Shown one piece after another: positions 53,719 through 63,894 of a DNA stretch of 64,000 nucleotides. The translations under genes were made by a program, and so were the position numbers. Under the pieces are notes generated by a model. It saw only the letters and a program-made list of their open reading frames with translations, was not told where the DNA came from and did not search any database. Numbering within the stretch: the stretch's first letter is position 1; each line of letters starts with the position of its first letter. Source of the DNA: Gari tellinella (taxonomy: Eukaryota; Mollusca; Bivalvia; Cardiida; Psammobiidae). Location: assembly GCA_922989275.2 (NCBI GenBank), contig OV277864.1, forward strand, positions 4,774,001 through 4,838,000, written 5' to 3'.

Positions 53719-54051
53719 TTAAAACTGTCTTGTTTATAATGACGTATTGTTAACAAAATTCCGCTGAGTGCTGGCGCACAAATTGAATTTTTGCGGGTTG
53801 CGTTGTTTTTGTATATTTGTTAGACTTGCTGCAACGGTGTATTATTAAGGAAAAACAGCTAGGATAAGTAGTCTTTAAGAAAGTAATGCCTTTACTATAC
53901 AAGATGAAAGAGGCCACAACAAGGCGTTATTGCCAATAATTATTATACAAGCTTAAGTATGAATCCTCCCCTCGACCACACGTCGTTAAGTGCAGAGAAC
54001 AAATAGAGCTGAGGAGAGTTCTCTCGACATACAACTATTTACTCCTTCACT

Positions 54052-54250
54052 GCCGTGACGTCATCAATTTAAAACAACTGTCGTCTGCTTTTGTTTATAA
54101 AATTTAACTTTTAGGTTTTTTGATATCAGATATATTGAAATGAGTGGCAAAAAGTTTGGATCCTGATCAGACGCCGCGTTACGCGGCGTCTGATCAGGAT
54201 TCAAACTGTTTGCAAATTACTCTTGCACTCGGGGTAAGGCAATGAAGGGG
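54052..54250 (+). mobile_element. FamB (B2) element, complete
   Basis: CTCCTTCACTGCCGTGACG to GGTAAGGCAATGAAGGGG. Perfect palindrome GGATCCTGATCAGACGCCGC. Flanks TTTA and TTAT are decayed TTAA. Confidence 0.88.
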
Positions 54251-54254
54251 TTAT

Positions 54255-54440
54255 ATCATGCCAACTGTATTTATCGTCGGCTTCAAAGTTGTCGTCTGCT
54301 TTTATATATTTAACAAACTGATGCCATATTCGTTTTTTATAATAAAACCATTAATGTGAGTATCAAATAGTTTGTATCCCGATCAGACGCCGATTAACTC
54401 GGCGTCTGATCGGGATCATACTTTTTTGTAAAATGTATTC
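54255..54440 (+). mobile_element. B3 element, degenerate ends
   Basis: GTCGGCTTCAAAGTTGTCGT, then core TATCCCGATCAGACGCCGAT with GGCGTCTGATCGGGATCATA. The arms co-vary (CCCGATC/GATCGGG). Confidence 0.7.
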
Positions 54441-54736
54441 ACGTAGTGTTCAGCATACTTTGGGTGGAAAGAATACAGAGGATTTAATTAGGTGCTAGGA
54501 TAGCAATAACGTTAATGGAAGAACCGTTGTTAAGTGGGGCTTGTCTTTATTTTTACAATACAAAACCACTACGTGATGCAACAACAATCATACACCGAAT
54601 AACTCTGCCTTTTGTCTATATAGTTCATCTAAACAATTCCGCCTGTTTATTGTAAACAGTAAAATGACGTTCTGTCCCAGCAAACACATCTGCACTTTAA
54701 TATCCTGTGCGTATGCGAACTGGTTTGAGCTAGATC

Positions 54737-54950
54737 AGGGGCCAATCTTACGAAACGTTGTACGACAAAAACAATCGTAAGTCAGATTCTAAAATTCTCA
54801 AATATTATTTATTTCTCTATTTAATCTTCTCTTGTGCCATTTTCAAAACGATTCCAAAGAGATACCACAAGAGAGGATTAGATAGAGCAATCAGAAAGTG
54901 AATGTATTTTAAAAGTTTGAGTTACGACCGATTGTGTCGTACGATGCCTA
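54737..54950 (+). mobile_element. FamF MITE
   Basis: GGGGCCAATCTTACGAAACG to GTGTCGTACGATGCC. The internal GGATTAGATAGAGCAATCAG matches 6302-6546. Confidence 0.75.
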
Positions 54951-55398
54951 GGTTATAGTTACTCATCGCCAACCAGACTTTAAATTGTGAAACATTCTGA
55001 TACATGCATGATAAATCGCCAATATTTGAAACTTTCTCAATTGTGTGTCCATTTATTGCATTGTCGCTTACGTTCGGTTTAAATGGGCAAACTAAACTTA
55101 GCAAATGTAATGAAAAGGCGCGTTATGGATTGTTTTGTGCTTTCCTTTCTGTTCCGGATCAGATGTCGACTAATAATGGTTTATAAATGTACATTTACGA
55201 CTCTTTATCACGAAACACATTTAAACTTCGAGCAACTATTTTGCAGATGTTAGTTGAGAAGCAGGTACATGTAATACTTGAAACGTGAAATACAATTCAA
55301 CTTTTATCTAACTTAGCTTAAGTATTGTCGAAATGGTTCACAGACCGTAGAGAACGACAGTCCTTGAAACATTTTAGCACTTCGGCCAGTTACATGTA

Positions 55399-55646
55399 CA
55401 GCGGAGAAAACGTTGTTCTTTCCCGTTTAAACGCAAACGAAATGCAAACGCAATACACTAAAAGGTAGAACATAGCAATTGTTTTAAAAAGTCTGACTAT
55501 TGGTTTTAAGCTGAGTGGCAAACAGTTTGGAGCCTGATCAGACGCCGGATTAGCCAGCGTCTGATCTGGCTCCAAAATGTTTGAAATGGAAATAATAGAT
55601 TAAACGTAAACGCGTTTATTGGGAAAGAATAACGTTTTCTCCACTG
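55399..55646 (+). mobile_element. FamA (A2) element, complete
   Basis: CAGCGGAGAAAACGTTGTTC to CGTTTTCTCCACTG, TA both sides. Core with one loop-side mismatch (CCGGATTAGCCAGCG). Confidence 0.92.
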
Positions 55647-55662
55647 TATCATCTGCTTCAGC

Positions 55663-55790
55663 TAACCCATTTGCGCCTAGTGTCTATTAAAGGGGATACA
55701 TGTATGGCTAAACAGTTTTGACCCTGATGACACGCTGCCTTACGTGATGTTTCACCAGGGTCTACACTATTTACTATTTCATATGAAATG
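55663..55790 (+). mobile_element. FamQ/FamB-like remnant
   Basis: AACCCATTTGCGCCTAGTGT, core TTGACCCTGATGACACGCTG with GATGTTTCACCAGGGTC. Confidence 0.5.
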
Positions 55791-55924
55791 CTGCTGTATG
55801 GACAAACACTGTAGTAACTTTAGATCACCATTGTATATATGGTACCTCATACATGTACATGTATCAACGGGAATGTATTGCCAATATGCCAAACACGTGG
55901 AGTCTAGACGAATGAAACCCTGTA

Positions 55925-56154
55925 CAGTGGAAATGTTATTCGTTCTTAATAAACACGTTTATGTTACATTCTGCTAAAACACTTGTGCCAATTCAAACTG
56001 TTCAAATCGCTACATAAACCCGCATCTGATCAGGCTCTAAAAATTACAATAGCTGAAACACGAATTGATATTCTGATTAAAATTAGCTGTGATCATATTT
56101 AAACAATTGTCGTTTTCTATATTTTATTAAACGAGAAAAATGTCTTCTTCGCTG
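55925..56154 (-). mobile_element. FamA (A2) remnant with eroded core
   Basis: CAGTGGAAATGTTATTCG to GTCTTCTTCGCTG. CGCATCTGATCAGGCTC is the remaining core arm. Confidence 0.65.
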
Positions 56155-56360
56155 TAACTGTCTGACATAATAAAGTGAAGAGGACGTACTTTTCCCGTTT
56201 AAACGCAACGAAACGCAAACGAAGTTTTTTTTAAAAAGTTGGAAAATTACAATATTGTTACATTTCTATCTATTTATTCAAATGTGAATGGCAAGCAATT
56301 TGGAGCCTGGTCAGACGGTTACCCAAATTGTTTGGAATGAAAATAATAGTTTAAGCTTAA

Positions 56361-57778
56361 GGGTGTATCAATGTCATGAGCCATTTTTTTCAAAGTATTA
56401 AACTTTTTGTCTATCATTGTTTTTTTGGAAGAGCTATTTATGATGAATGAAAAAATGAAAAAAAATATATATGGTGGTGTCCTTTTTTTTGAGATACAGC
56501 GATTTGAAAAAGGTATGTCAAATTTGGATTTTTTTCTTCAAATTTTACCCATTCAGAGTACAAGCTTCAGTAAAATCTATTTCAAAACAAAACAAAAATG
56601 TTAATTTGGGTTTTCATTATTTATTCCATGTCTATGGTGGTATGTTCACATATATAAACCAAATTTAGACAAAGCAGGCACCAGGTTTGAACAATATGGA
56701 TCCTTGAATATCAAAAATATGCTTAATATAGGGCATGATTTTATTTGATTTTTTATTTTATGATAAAAAGTAAAAAAGTTTGAAAATGAAATAGTTCTAG
56801 TATTAAACTTTTTCTTATATTCTACCAGATGATAGCCCATACTAAGGCTGTTCAAAATATGAAAAGAAATTGAAAGGTCAGTGTTGAAAAGTTTGAGTTA
56901 TTAAAGTAAAAAGAGTTATCGCCCCTTACAAAATTTACAAAAAAGTACCATACCGATGATATTTAGAGCTTTATAAATTTCACATTTGGTGCCTTTTTTT
57001 TCTTAAATTAGTTTCTGTATGAAGAAATACTACCATAGATAGGAAATAAATAACACAAAACCAAATTATCATATTTGTTTTCATTTAAAATGGGTTTTCT
57101 TTATTTATTTCATGTCTATGGTGGTATGTTCACATATAAAAACCAAATTTAGACAAAGCAGGCACCAGGTTTGAACAATATGGATCCTTGAATATAAAAA
57201 ATATGCTTTATTTAGGGCATGATTTTATTAGATTTTTTATTTTATGAAAAAAAGTAAAAAAGTTTGAAAATGAAATAGTTCTAGTATTTAACTTTTTCTT
57301 ATATTCTACCAGATGAAAGCCCATACAAAGGCAGTTCAAAATTTGAAAAGAAATTGAAAGGTCAGTGTTGAAAATTTTGAGTTATTAAAGTAAAAAGAGT
57401 TATCGCCCCTTACAAAATTTACAAAAAAGTACCATATCGATGATATTTAGAGCTTTATAAATTTCACATTTGGTGCCTTTGTTTTCTTAAATTAGTTTTT
57501 GTATGAAGAAATACTACCATAGATAGGAACACAAAACCAAATTATCATATTTGTTTTCATTTAAAATGGGTTTTATTGAAGCGGGCTGTTTGAAAAGGAC
57601 AAAATAAGAGGAAGTGGGTGGGGTAAATTTTACATGGCCGTAGAGCCAACTGTTGTTCACCAAAATGTACACTTTTTCTATTTTTTCATGCATCTTAAAT
57701 AGCTCTTCAATACAAAACCATCATAGAGTGTTTTCATATACTTTGAAAAGTTCCCAAATTCATGACATTGATACACCC
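56361..57778. mobile_element. FamT: 1418-bp element with 19-bp TIRs in a TTAA
   Basis: Perfect 19-bp inverted termini GGGTGTATCAATGTCATGA, flanked by TTAA at 56357-56360 and 57779-57782. Imperfect inverted similarity continues about 110 bp inward (GAAGAGCTATTTA). The interior is very AT-rich with no convincing coding frame and holds a tandem duplication. Non-autonomous, with a TTAA preference like piggyBac-type elements. Confidence 0.9.
56596..57570 (+). repeat. Two tandem copies of an about 480-bp unit inside FamT
   Basis: CATGTCTATGGTGGTATGTT begins at 56627 and again at 57111. GTTATCGCCCCTTACAAAAT and TACCATAGATAGGAA also recur. Few differences, mostly single bases and an 8-bp gap. Confidence 0.92.
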
Positions 57779-57935
57779 TTAAACACGTTTATTGGGAAAG
57801 CATAGTTCATCTTCTCCATTATCCGTGTAATAATATTTTCTCATAACCATCCAAACTGAATGGAAGGAATTAGCACATAGGAGCCGTTCGCATTTCAAAA
57901 TCTATAACTTGTGGAGATTCTGTGTTCTGCCGATA

Positions 57936-58128
57936 CAGTGGAGAATCTGTTATTCTTTCCCGTTTAAACGCAAACGTACGCAAAACGCAAAGCGCTAAAA
58001 CGTAGAAAAGAACAACTTTTGGACAATTCTGATATTTCATGTTTATCTTGGCTCCAAACTGTTTGCACTGCAAATAATAGTTTTAGCGTAAACGCGTTTA
58101 TTGGGAAAGAATAACAGATTCCCCACTG
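57936..58128 (+). mobile_element. FamA (A1) element with a 53-bp core deletion
   Basis: A1 TIRs and flanks are intact (TA both sides), but TTTATCTTGG joins CTCCAAACTG. The left arm, loop and inner right arm are lost between TTGG and CTGG. Confidence 0.93.
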
Positions 58129-58748
58129 TACCTGGCGTCTACATCAATCCCCAGAGTTGTGTATCGATCATTGTTGACATTTTGTTAAACCAGTGACAAA
58201 CAATACGGGTCCTTTCAAACGCTCCCCATTTTTAAACCAAGGTGTGTGTGTGTCCCTTGTACAGTTGGGGATATGTTATGATTTTCCAATAAAGCTAGAA
58301 TCTGTGTCAAATGCCGTAAACTGCTTCCCATGTGTATTTAGATTGAAACTAAATGTAAACGTCTTGAAAAGTCTGTCATTTTTTAAATTGTATTTCATTG
58401 CATATGCATTTATTTTGTTAAAACATGAAGACATAACACTTTCTCTAATGTATCAACATCATTTTAAGAGTGCGAATGGCTTCCATTGTGAATATCCTAT
58501 TATTTCTCAAAGAAACTCGCTGCAAATCAATCAAGAACCGTTACACCCGTTGAAATGTTTGAAAGCTCATCAGACGTCAACTCTCTCAACGTTTGATCTA
58601 TCTGGTAACGAACTGCAAGACGTTCATTTTGAAACATTACGTCCATACTTTTAATAACTTGGTATTTCTACAACCCATTCCATTGTGTTACGGTTCGTCT
58701 AAAATGGACAGAATAACGTCTTTCCAGTTGTAAAAACAGGCGTGTTAA
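58129..58748. other. Probable very old FamA copies; no gene
   Basis: TACAGTTGGGGATATGTTAT with TTTTCCAATAAAGC near 58259, and ACAGAATAACGTCTTTCCAG near 58709, look like FamA ends. A 153-codon frame (58193-58654) crosses these remnants and has no domain. Confidence 0.4.
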
Positions 58749-58992
58749 CATTTTCACTGCCAATGGCACCAAAAGGCGACTTTACAAACAGTTTTGGTCC
58801 TGATCAGACGGTGCGCAACGCGGTGTCTGATCAGGGTCCAAGTTGTTTGACACTCGAATCGATAGTTTTGACGTCAAACTACATGTACCTAAACTCTAAC
58901 TTTAAAATCACCTTGCAGACACCAATGTTGAAGCAGACGACAATCTGGTGGTGAATGGATAAAAAATGCACGATTAATTTCGTGCCGAAATG
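58749..58992 (+). mobile_element. FamB element, complete
   Basis: 244 bp between TTAA at 58745-58748 and 58993-58996. The core TGGTCCTGATCAGACGGTGC mirrors with loop CGCAACG. GCAGACACCAATGTTGAAGC follows on the right. Confidence 0.85.
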
Positions 58993-59317
58993 GTTAAACA
59001 TACTTAACAATGATTTATGTATTCGCTTCTGTTGTAAGACAATGACGGTCAGTGATAGGCTTTTGACAGGTAATTATACGGTGTTTACAAGAAACACACA
59101 AACCTCGTATGTTGAGGTAGTGTTCTTACATTTCATATTTATTATTTAAGACTCGTCAAAGTGTCTGTGTCATGACGAGTTTTTCTGTAATGTTGTGAAT
59201 TTAGGCAGTACATGTAACTGTTTACTAGGGAAAACTAGATATACTATTTAAAGCTGCAATATATTTCACAACTGAGTATGGGAAGACTCTCGATGTTTCG
59301 TTGACATTTTATTCCAG

Positions 59318-59475
59318 TTAACCCTTCATTGTCTCATCCTTAGTACAATATATAGTTCCAAACAGTTTGGAATATGACCGGACTCCACGTTAGATCCAGT
59401 CTGTTTGCCACTCATTGCGATAAGGTTATTTTACCTCCACTTTTACATTTGAGAATTAACAGCCGACGATGCGTA
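59318..59475 (+). mobile_element. FamB remnant
   Basis: CCCTTCATTGTCTCATCC after TTAA, core CAGTTTGGAATATGACCGGA, then GAGAATTAACAGCCGACGAT. Confidence 0.5.
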
Positions 59476-59732
59476 CATTTACATACACTAAACGCATTTT
59501 CTCCTTGTTTTAAACCGTTAATTGTTAATCGAGTACACCGTTTACCTTCAGTCTGCTTTAAATGCACCCCTTTCAGGATCATCATACATACTATATTGGC
59601 ATATTTTAACATATGATATGTATATCGCAATTTGGATACCGGTACTCTTAACTACTTATTGCATTGTAATCTAAATGGTTGCTTATAAATCAGTAAATTA
59701 GCAGATACATGTACATGTACATGTATTTATTT

Positions 59733-59803
59733 CCGGCGTCTGAACCTTTTTACATGTAGAAGAAACGCACATTATGGGAAATAATAACACCTTGTTCACG
59801 GTA
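59733..59803 (+). mobile_element. FamA right-end fragment
   Basis: CCGGCGTCTGAACC, ATGGGAAATAATAACACC, TTGTTCACGGTA. Confidence 0.45.
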
Positions 59804-59895
59804 AAGCAAAAATGTAATTTATAGGGATTTGTTTTCGTTATCAACACTGCTACAAATTCCATGCTATCGATTACGAATTAACTGAGTAAAGTTGT

Positions 59896-60249
59896 ATCGA
59901 GGTGCGCCCTCTCTACAACGAGTGTGTGTGTTGCTCGGAGGAAGTCGTTATATGGAGGTAAAATTAAGACTTTGCTTACATTTCCAGATATCTTGAATCC
60001 AAATCAGACGCCGCGTTACGCAGCGTCTGATCTGGATTTAAGCTGTTAGTAATTCGTCATAATATTTCTTCTTTCAAAATATCGACTTATATGTCACTTT
60101 AAGGAAAGGCAGCAAGCGACAATTCTAAGCTGACGATATTGCAGCAGTAAAAAGGAGGTAACATAATTGCATTGTTTAGGGAACTGCTGAAAGAGTTGTT
60201 CTTAGGAGGCAGTCGTTGTTATGAGGGCTGTTGTAGGAAGGAAACACTA
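59896..60249 (+). mobile_element. FamC element
   Basis: GTGCGCCCTCTCTACAACGA to GTTGTAGGAAGGAAACACT. The core CTTGAATCCAAATCAGACGC mirrors to GCGTCTGATCTGGATTTAAG. TA is seen on the right. Confidence 0.82.
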
Positions 60250-60355
60250 TAATGTGAAAATGTAGAAAGGGTATCATAATACAATTCTACATGCATGGGG
60301 GAAGTGTTAAGACGTTTGCTGAGATAAAAAGAAATAGTGATACATGTACACGATA

Positions 60356-60601
60356 CAGTGGAGAATCTGTTATTCTTTCCCGTTTAAACGCAAACGTACG
60401 CAAACGCAAAACACTAAAACGTAGAAAAAAACAACTTTTGGACAATTCTGATAATTTTTGTTTATCTTGGTGGCAAACAGTTTGGAGCCTGATCAGACGC
60501 CGGGTTACCCGGCGTCTGATCTGGCTCCAAACTGTTTGCATTGCAAATAATAGTTTTAGCGTAAACGCCTTTATTGGGAAAGAATAACAGATTCCCCACT
60601 G
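60356..60601 (+). mobile_element. FamA (A1) element, complete
   Basis: 246 bp, TA both sides, perfect core; right end AGATTCCCCACTG. Confidence 0.95.
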
Positions 60602-60609
60602 TACATGCA

Positions 60610-60845
60610 CAATGGGGACCCCATTATTTCTCAATCAACGCGCTAATGCGAAAACAATAATTTCCAATGTAAACGGTTTGGAGATATAAAAAACCGGAAC
60701 ATTCGGTGTTTGATATGGCTGTAAATTGTTTGATACTCTATTTAATAAAAATGATCATCAGAAATTCCAGGTCATTTTATATTGTGTTTTCTTTTTTATT
60801 TCGTTTAAACGGGAACGAATAACGTCTTCTGACTCTTCTCCACTG
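60610..60845 (-). mobile_element. FamA (A2) element sharing its right TA with the next element
   Basis: CAATGGGGACCCCATTATTT to GACTCTTCTCCACTG. The core is eroded: GGAGATATAAAAAACCGGAA. The right flanking TA is 60846-60847. Confidence 0.72.
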
Positions 60846-60847
60846 TA

Positions 60848-61062
60848 CAGTGGAGAATCTGTTATTCTTTCCCGATAAACGCGTTTACGCTAAAACTATT
60901 TTTTCTTTTACAAACAGTTTGGAGCCAGATCGGCGTCTGATCAGGCTCCAAACTGTTTGCCACCAAGATAAACATGAAATATCAGAATTGTCCAAAAGTT
61001 TTAGCGCTTTGCGTTTGCGTACGTTTGCGTTTAAACGGGAAAGAATAACAAATTCTCCACTG
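60848..61062 (-). mobile_element. FamA (A1) element with loop deletion
   Basis: CAGTGGAGAATCTGTTATTC to AATTCTCCACTG. GGAGCCAGATC joins GGCGTCTGATCAGG, losing the left GACGCCGG and loop. TA both sides. Confidence 0.93.
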
Positions 61063-61354
61063 TATCACGGACTATTGATAAAGAGATAAACGAACGAATC
61101 TTTACATTTACAACTGTATATATTATACAAATACTATAAATAAATCTTAACCATTAGCATATAGAGTGTTTCATGAATATGAAAATAAGATGAGTTACAC
61201 TCCATATAGTGACATGCTGTTTACAAATGGGAAAACAGTCTAAGGAATATGGTATTCGTATAATCAACATGCACTTTAAGTTGATGCGAAAGCCATGGCA
61301 GACAGTAGTTAAGCAGCTTAATTTTACATTTAGTACAATTTTCATATGCTATTA
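61063..61354. other. No recognisable feature
   Basis: AT-rich; overlapping short frames on both strands without domains. Confidence 0.35.
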
Positions 61355-61540
61355 TTTCCAATTTAAACGTAAGAAAATGCATATGCAGTTCCAAAAAGAA
61401 AATGTTCGTATCTTGAAATATTGACGACTTTTTATATACATTGTATGTGTACCAGTAAGACTTAAACAGCTTAGGCCTGAAAACACCCCGGTTTTCTCGG
61501 TGTCTAATCTGACCCAAACAGTTTACACGGTCGTCAGTTC
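61355..61540 (+). mobile_element. FamA remnant
   Basis: ATTTCCAATTTAAACGTAAG and, later, GGCCTGAAAACACCCCGGTT with CGGTGTCTAATCTGACCC. Confidence 0.5.
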
Positions 61541-62324
61541 TTTAAAAGCAAATGCATTGAACAGATAATGCATTCCTCAATGTTCACATTGTCAATAAAT
61601 AGCTTCTAGCGAACGTTACTCAAAGTTTTGAGACAACTGATGGTAGTCTTAAACTGAAATACAAAATGTACAGAGATAAGGATTGACAAATAAACCAGGA
61701 GATTAAAAGTTAAAAATCTGAAAACATTGCTTCTTTTTAAATGCCTCTGATAGTAGGATTTGTACATTAAATAATACTGTAAATAGCCTGACAATCTGTA
61801 TGTGGCCTAAACCTATTTTTTGTAAAGGACTTAAAGACTTGAATATTATTGCAGACATGTTTGGAGATTATCTATACATATGGTCTTGGAATTGTATCAA
61901 ACAGTCTCAAAGAATAAATTCAAAAGCCGTAGAATCGACAATTCTCGGTGCCGCCGTATTTTAAAGCAGCCTGGCCCTTCCCTGGTCCGGAAACTATCCA
62001 TACGCAACAGAAAGTGAAAGTAGGCCATCATGTTTACTTCAGAATATAGTGTGTATTCCCTGAAATTTAAACATTTTAAAATCGTTTTGAATTTCATTGT
62101 TTCATTTAAAACATATGTCTTATTGATAATATCATATATTTAGTTTTGTTCTTCTTGAGGGGATGACGACAGAGTCAAAGTCTTGGAAACTCGACTCTGA
62201 CTGCAGAGGTTTCAAAGAATTGAAACCATCAAAAATGGTTTTGTAAAACACTGACTACAAGTATAAATAAAGTGTCTTGTGTCTTGAATTGTGTATGCCG
62301 TCATGCAGTTAAAGACGTCATGCT
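61541..62324. other. Possible retroelement 3' tail; no gene
   Basis: GTATAAATAAAGTGTCTTGT followed by GTCTTG at about 62261-62286 looks like a poly-A-signal-bearing tail with short tandem repeats. Nothing coding is recognisable upstream. Confidence 0.25.
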
Positions 62325-62490
62325 GTACCGTTTAAACGAAACAAAACGCAAACGTAACCAATAATAAGTAGCACATTACATATCTTGGAAACATGCTTAC
62401 GGATTATTTTTATTATGAGATGCAAAGGGTATGGATAATGGCCTTAAAACTTTTTGCAAAGGAAACTGTTGTTTAAACTAAAACACGTTT
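62325..62490 (+). mobile_element. FamA remnant without core
   Basis: CCGTTTAAACGAAACAAAAC, GCAAACGTAACC, then AACTGTTGTTTAAAC and AAACACGTTTA. Confidence 0.5.
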
Positions 62491-62493
62491 ATA

Positions 62494-62968
62494 CAATGGA
62501 GAAAACGTTATCCTTTCCCGTTTAACCCCCACATTATTTTTGAGTTTTTTATCCCTACACCGTTATTGTGTCGTAAGCTGCAATACTATTGTATCCAATA
62601 TCATTTCAAAGTAAGAATTAATAGATTATTACATAAGACATATCGAAAAGGGTGTCAAACAGTTTTGATCCTGATCAGACGTCGCGTACCGCGGCGTCTG
62701 ATCAGGATCAAAACTGTTTGCAAAATCGACTTTAGTCGATTCTGGCGGTGAAAGGGTTAAACGCAATCAAAACGCATTGCAATAAAACGTAGAAAATGTC
62801 AACTTGTTGATAATTTTGTCTATTTATTTTAATCTGAGTGACAAATAGTTTGGAGCCTGATCAGTCGCCGGGTTACCCGGCGTCTGATCAGGCTCTAAAC
62901 CGTTTGCAACGGAAATAATAGTTTTAGCGTAAACCCGTTTATTGGGAAAGAATAACGTTTCTCCACTG
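62494..62968 (+). mobile_element. FamA (A2) host interrupted by FamB at its TTAA
   Basis: CAATGGAGAAAACGTTATCC and TTTCCCGTTTAA precede the insert. TTAAACGCAATCAAAACG follows and leads through a full palindrome (GGAGCCTGATCAGTCGCCGG) to GTTTCTCCACTG. Without the insert it is a normal 240-bp A2. Confidence 0.93.
62526..62756 (-). mobile_element. FamB element nested in FamA
   Basis: 231 bp between TTAA at 62522-62525 and 62757-62760. Palindrome GATCCTGATCAGACGTCGCG with full-length mirror. A small extra hairpin ATCGACTTTAGTCGAT sits beside the right arm. Ends CGGTGAAAGGG. Confidence 0.93.
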
Positions 62969-63034
62969 TAGGTCAAGAGTACATGTAAGGGCCTCTACGT
63001 TGCATTTGCCCGTACTTGTCATTTCACTGTGTTA

Positions 63035-63490
63035 CAGCGGAGATGACTGACGTGACTCATTCTCATTACATGCGTCTATACTAAAACAATTATTTCTATT
63101 GCAAACACTTTGAACCAGATCAGACGACGGGTAACTTACAGTGGAGAATCTGTTATTCTTTCCCGTTCAAACGCAAACGTACGCAAACGCAAAGCGCTAA
63201 AACGTAGAAAAGAACAACTTTTGGACAATTCTGATAGTTCATGTTTATCTTGGTGGCAAACAGTTTGGAGCCTGATCAGACGCCGGTTTACCCGGCGTCT
63301 GATCTGGCCCCAAACTGTTTGCACTGCAAATAATAGTTTTAGCGTAAACGCGTTTATTGGGAAAGAATAACACATTCTCCACTGTATCTGATCGTGCTCC
63401 GAACAGATTTACAACTCATATAAAAACAAGATTTATTTGAAAAGTTGTCATCTTCTGCATGCTAATGCGTTGCTTTTTCCATTTTTCCCA
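63035..63490 (-). mobile_element. FamA (A2) host interrupted in its core loop by A1
   Basis: CAGCGGAGATGACTGACGTG, TTGCAAACACTTTGAACCAG and ATCAGACGACGGGTAACT reach the A1 insertion. TCTGATCGTGCTCCGAACAG resumes after it. The right end is eroded. Confidence 0.75.
63139..63384 (+). mobile_element. FamA (A1) element, complete, nested
   Basis: 246 bp between TA and TA. Core near perfect (loop-side GGTTTACC). Confidence 0.95.
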
Positions 63491-63589
63491 GAGCCTATTT
63501 CTAGGTTTGACGGCATGTAACCATTTAAGTTATAGTTACATGTAGAACATATTAAGTGAAATCTTAATGATTAAGACGGGGCGTAACGA

Positions 63590-63829
63590 GCGTTAGAATA
63601 TAACCTATTTTTTGATTGGCCCATTCAAACGCTTCTAGTAAACATTCTGGTTGTGAGATCGCCAAATATGGCAGTGTTTACAATTAGTTGCTACGAGCCG
63701 GAGCTATCTTATAGCGCGCGCAGACACCACGCGACGTCGAAAAACAACGAAATTCTTAATGATTAAGTGCCGCACTTATTGGGTAGCAAAAGGCAGTTTG
63801 ATTGGTTTAAAATGTAGGTTATATTCTAA
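63590..63829. mobile_element. FamS: inverted-repeat element
   Basis: GTTAGAATATAACCTATTTT and the complement of GTAGGTTATATTCTAAAG form the ends; ATTGGC/CCAAT blocks follow inward. Near the right end CTTAATGATTAAG also occurs, and the same word lies just outside the left end at about 63563. Single copy here. Confidence 0.6.
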
Positions 63830-63834
63830 AGAAG

Positions 63835-63894
63835 ATTAATAAAAAGGCAGAATGTGTCTTAACGTACATTTTGTTGTGTCTTTAGTCTGCTTTA
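63835..63894. repeat. Degenerate FamD hairpin
   Basis: AAGGCAGAATGTGTCTTAAC on the left arm, TAGTCTGCTTTAGG on the right. The two arms match poorly. Confidence 0.45.

Larger units (their letters stand above)
56173..57821 (+). mobile_element. FamA (A2) host split by FamT
   Basis: GTGAAGAGGACGTACTTTTC, a shortened core, and AATAATAGTTTAAGC stop at 56360. ACACGTTTATTGGGAAAG resumes at 57783. Removing FamT and one TTAA gives the normal FamA right end. Confidence 0.82.

Noticed and set aside
58193..58654. A 153-codon open frame on the plus strand
   Set aside because: It spans very old FamA remnants, has no recognisable domain, no conserved motif and unremarkable composition.
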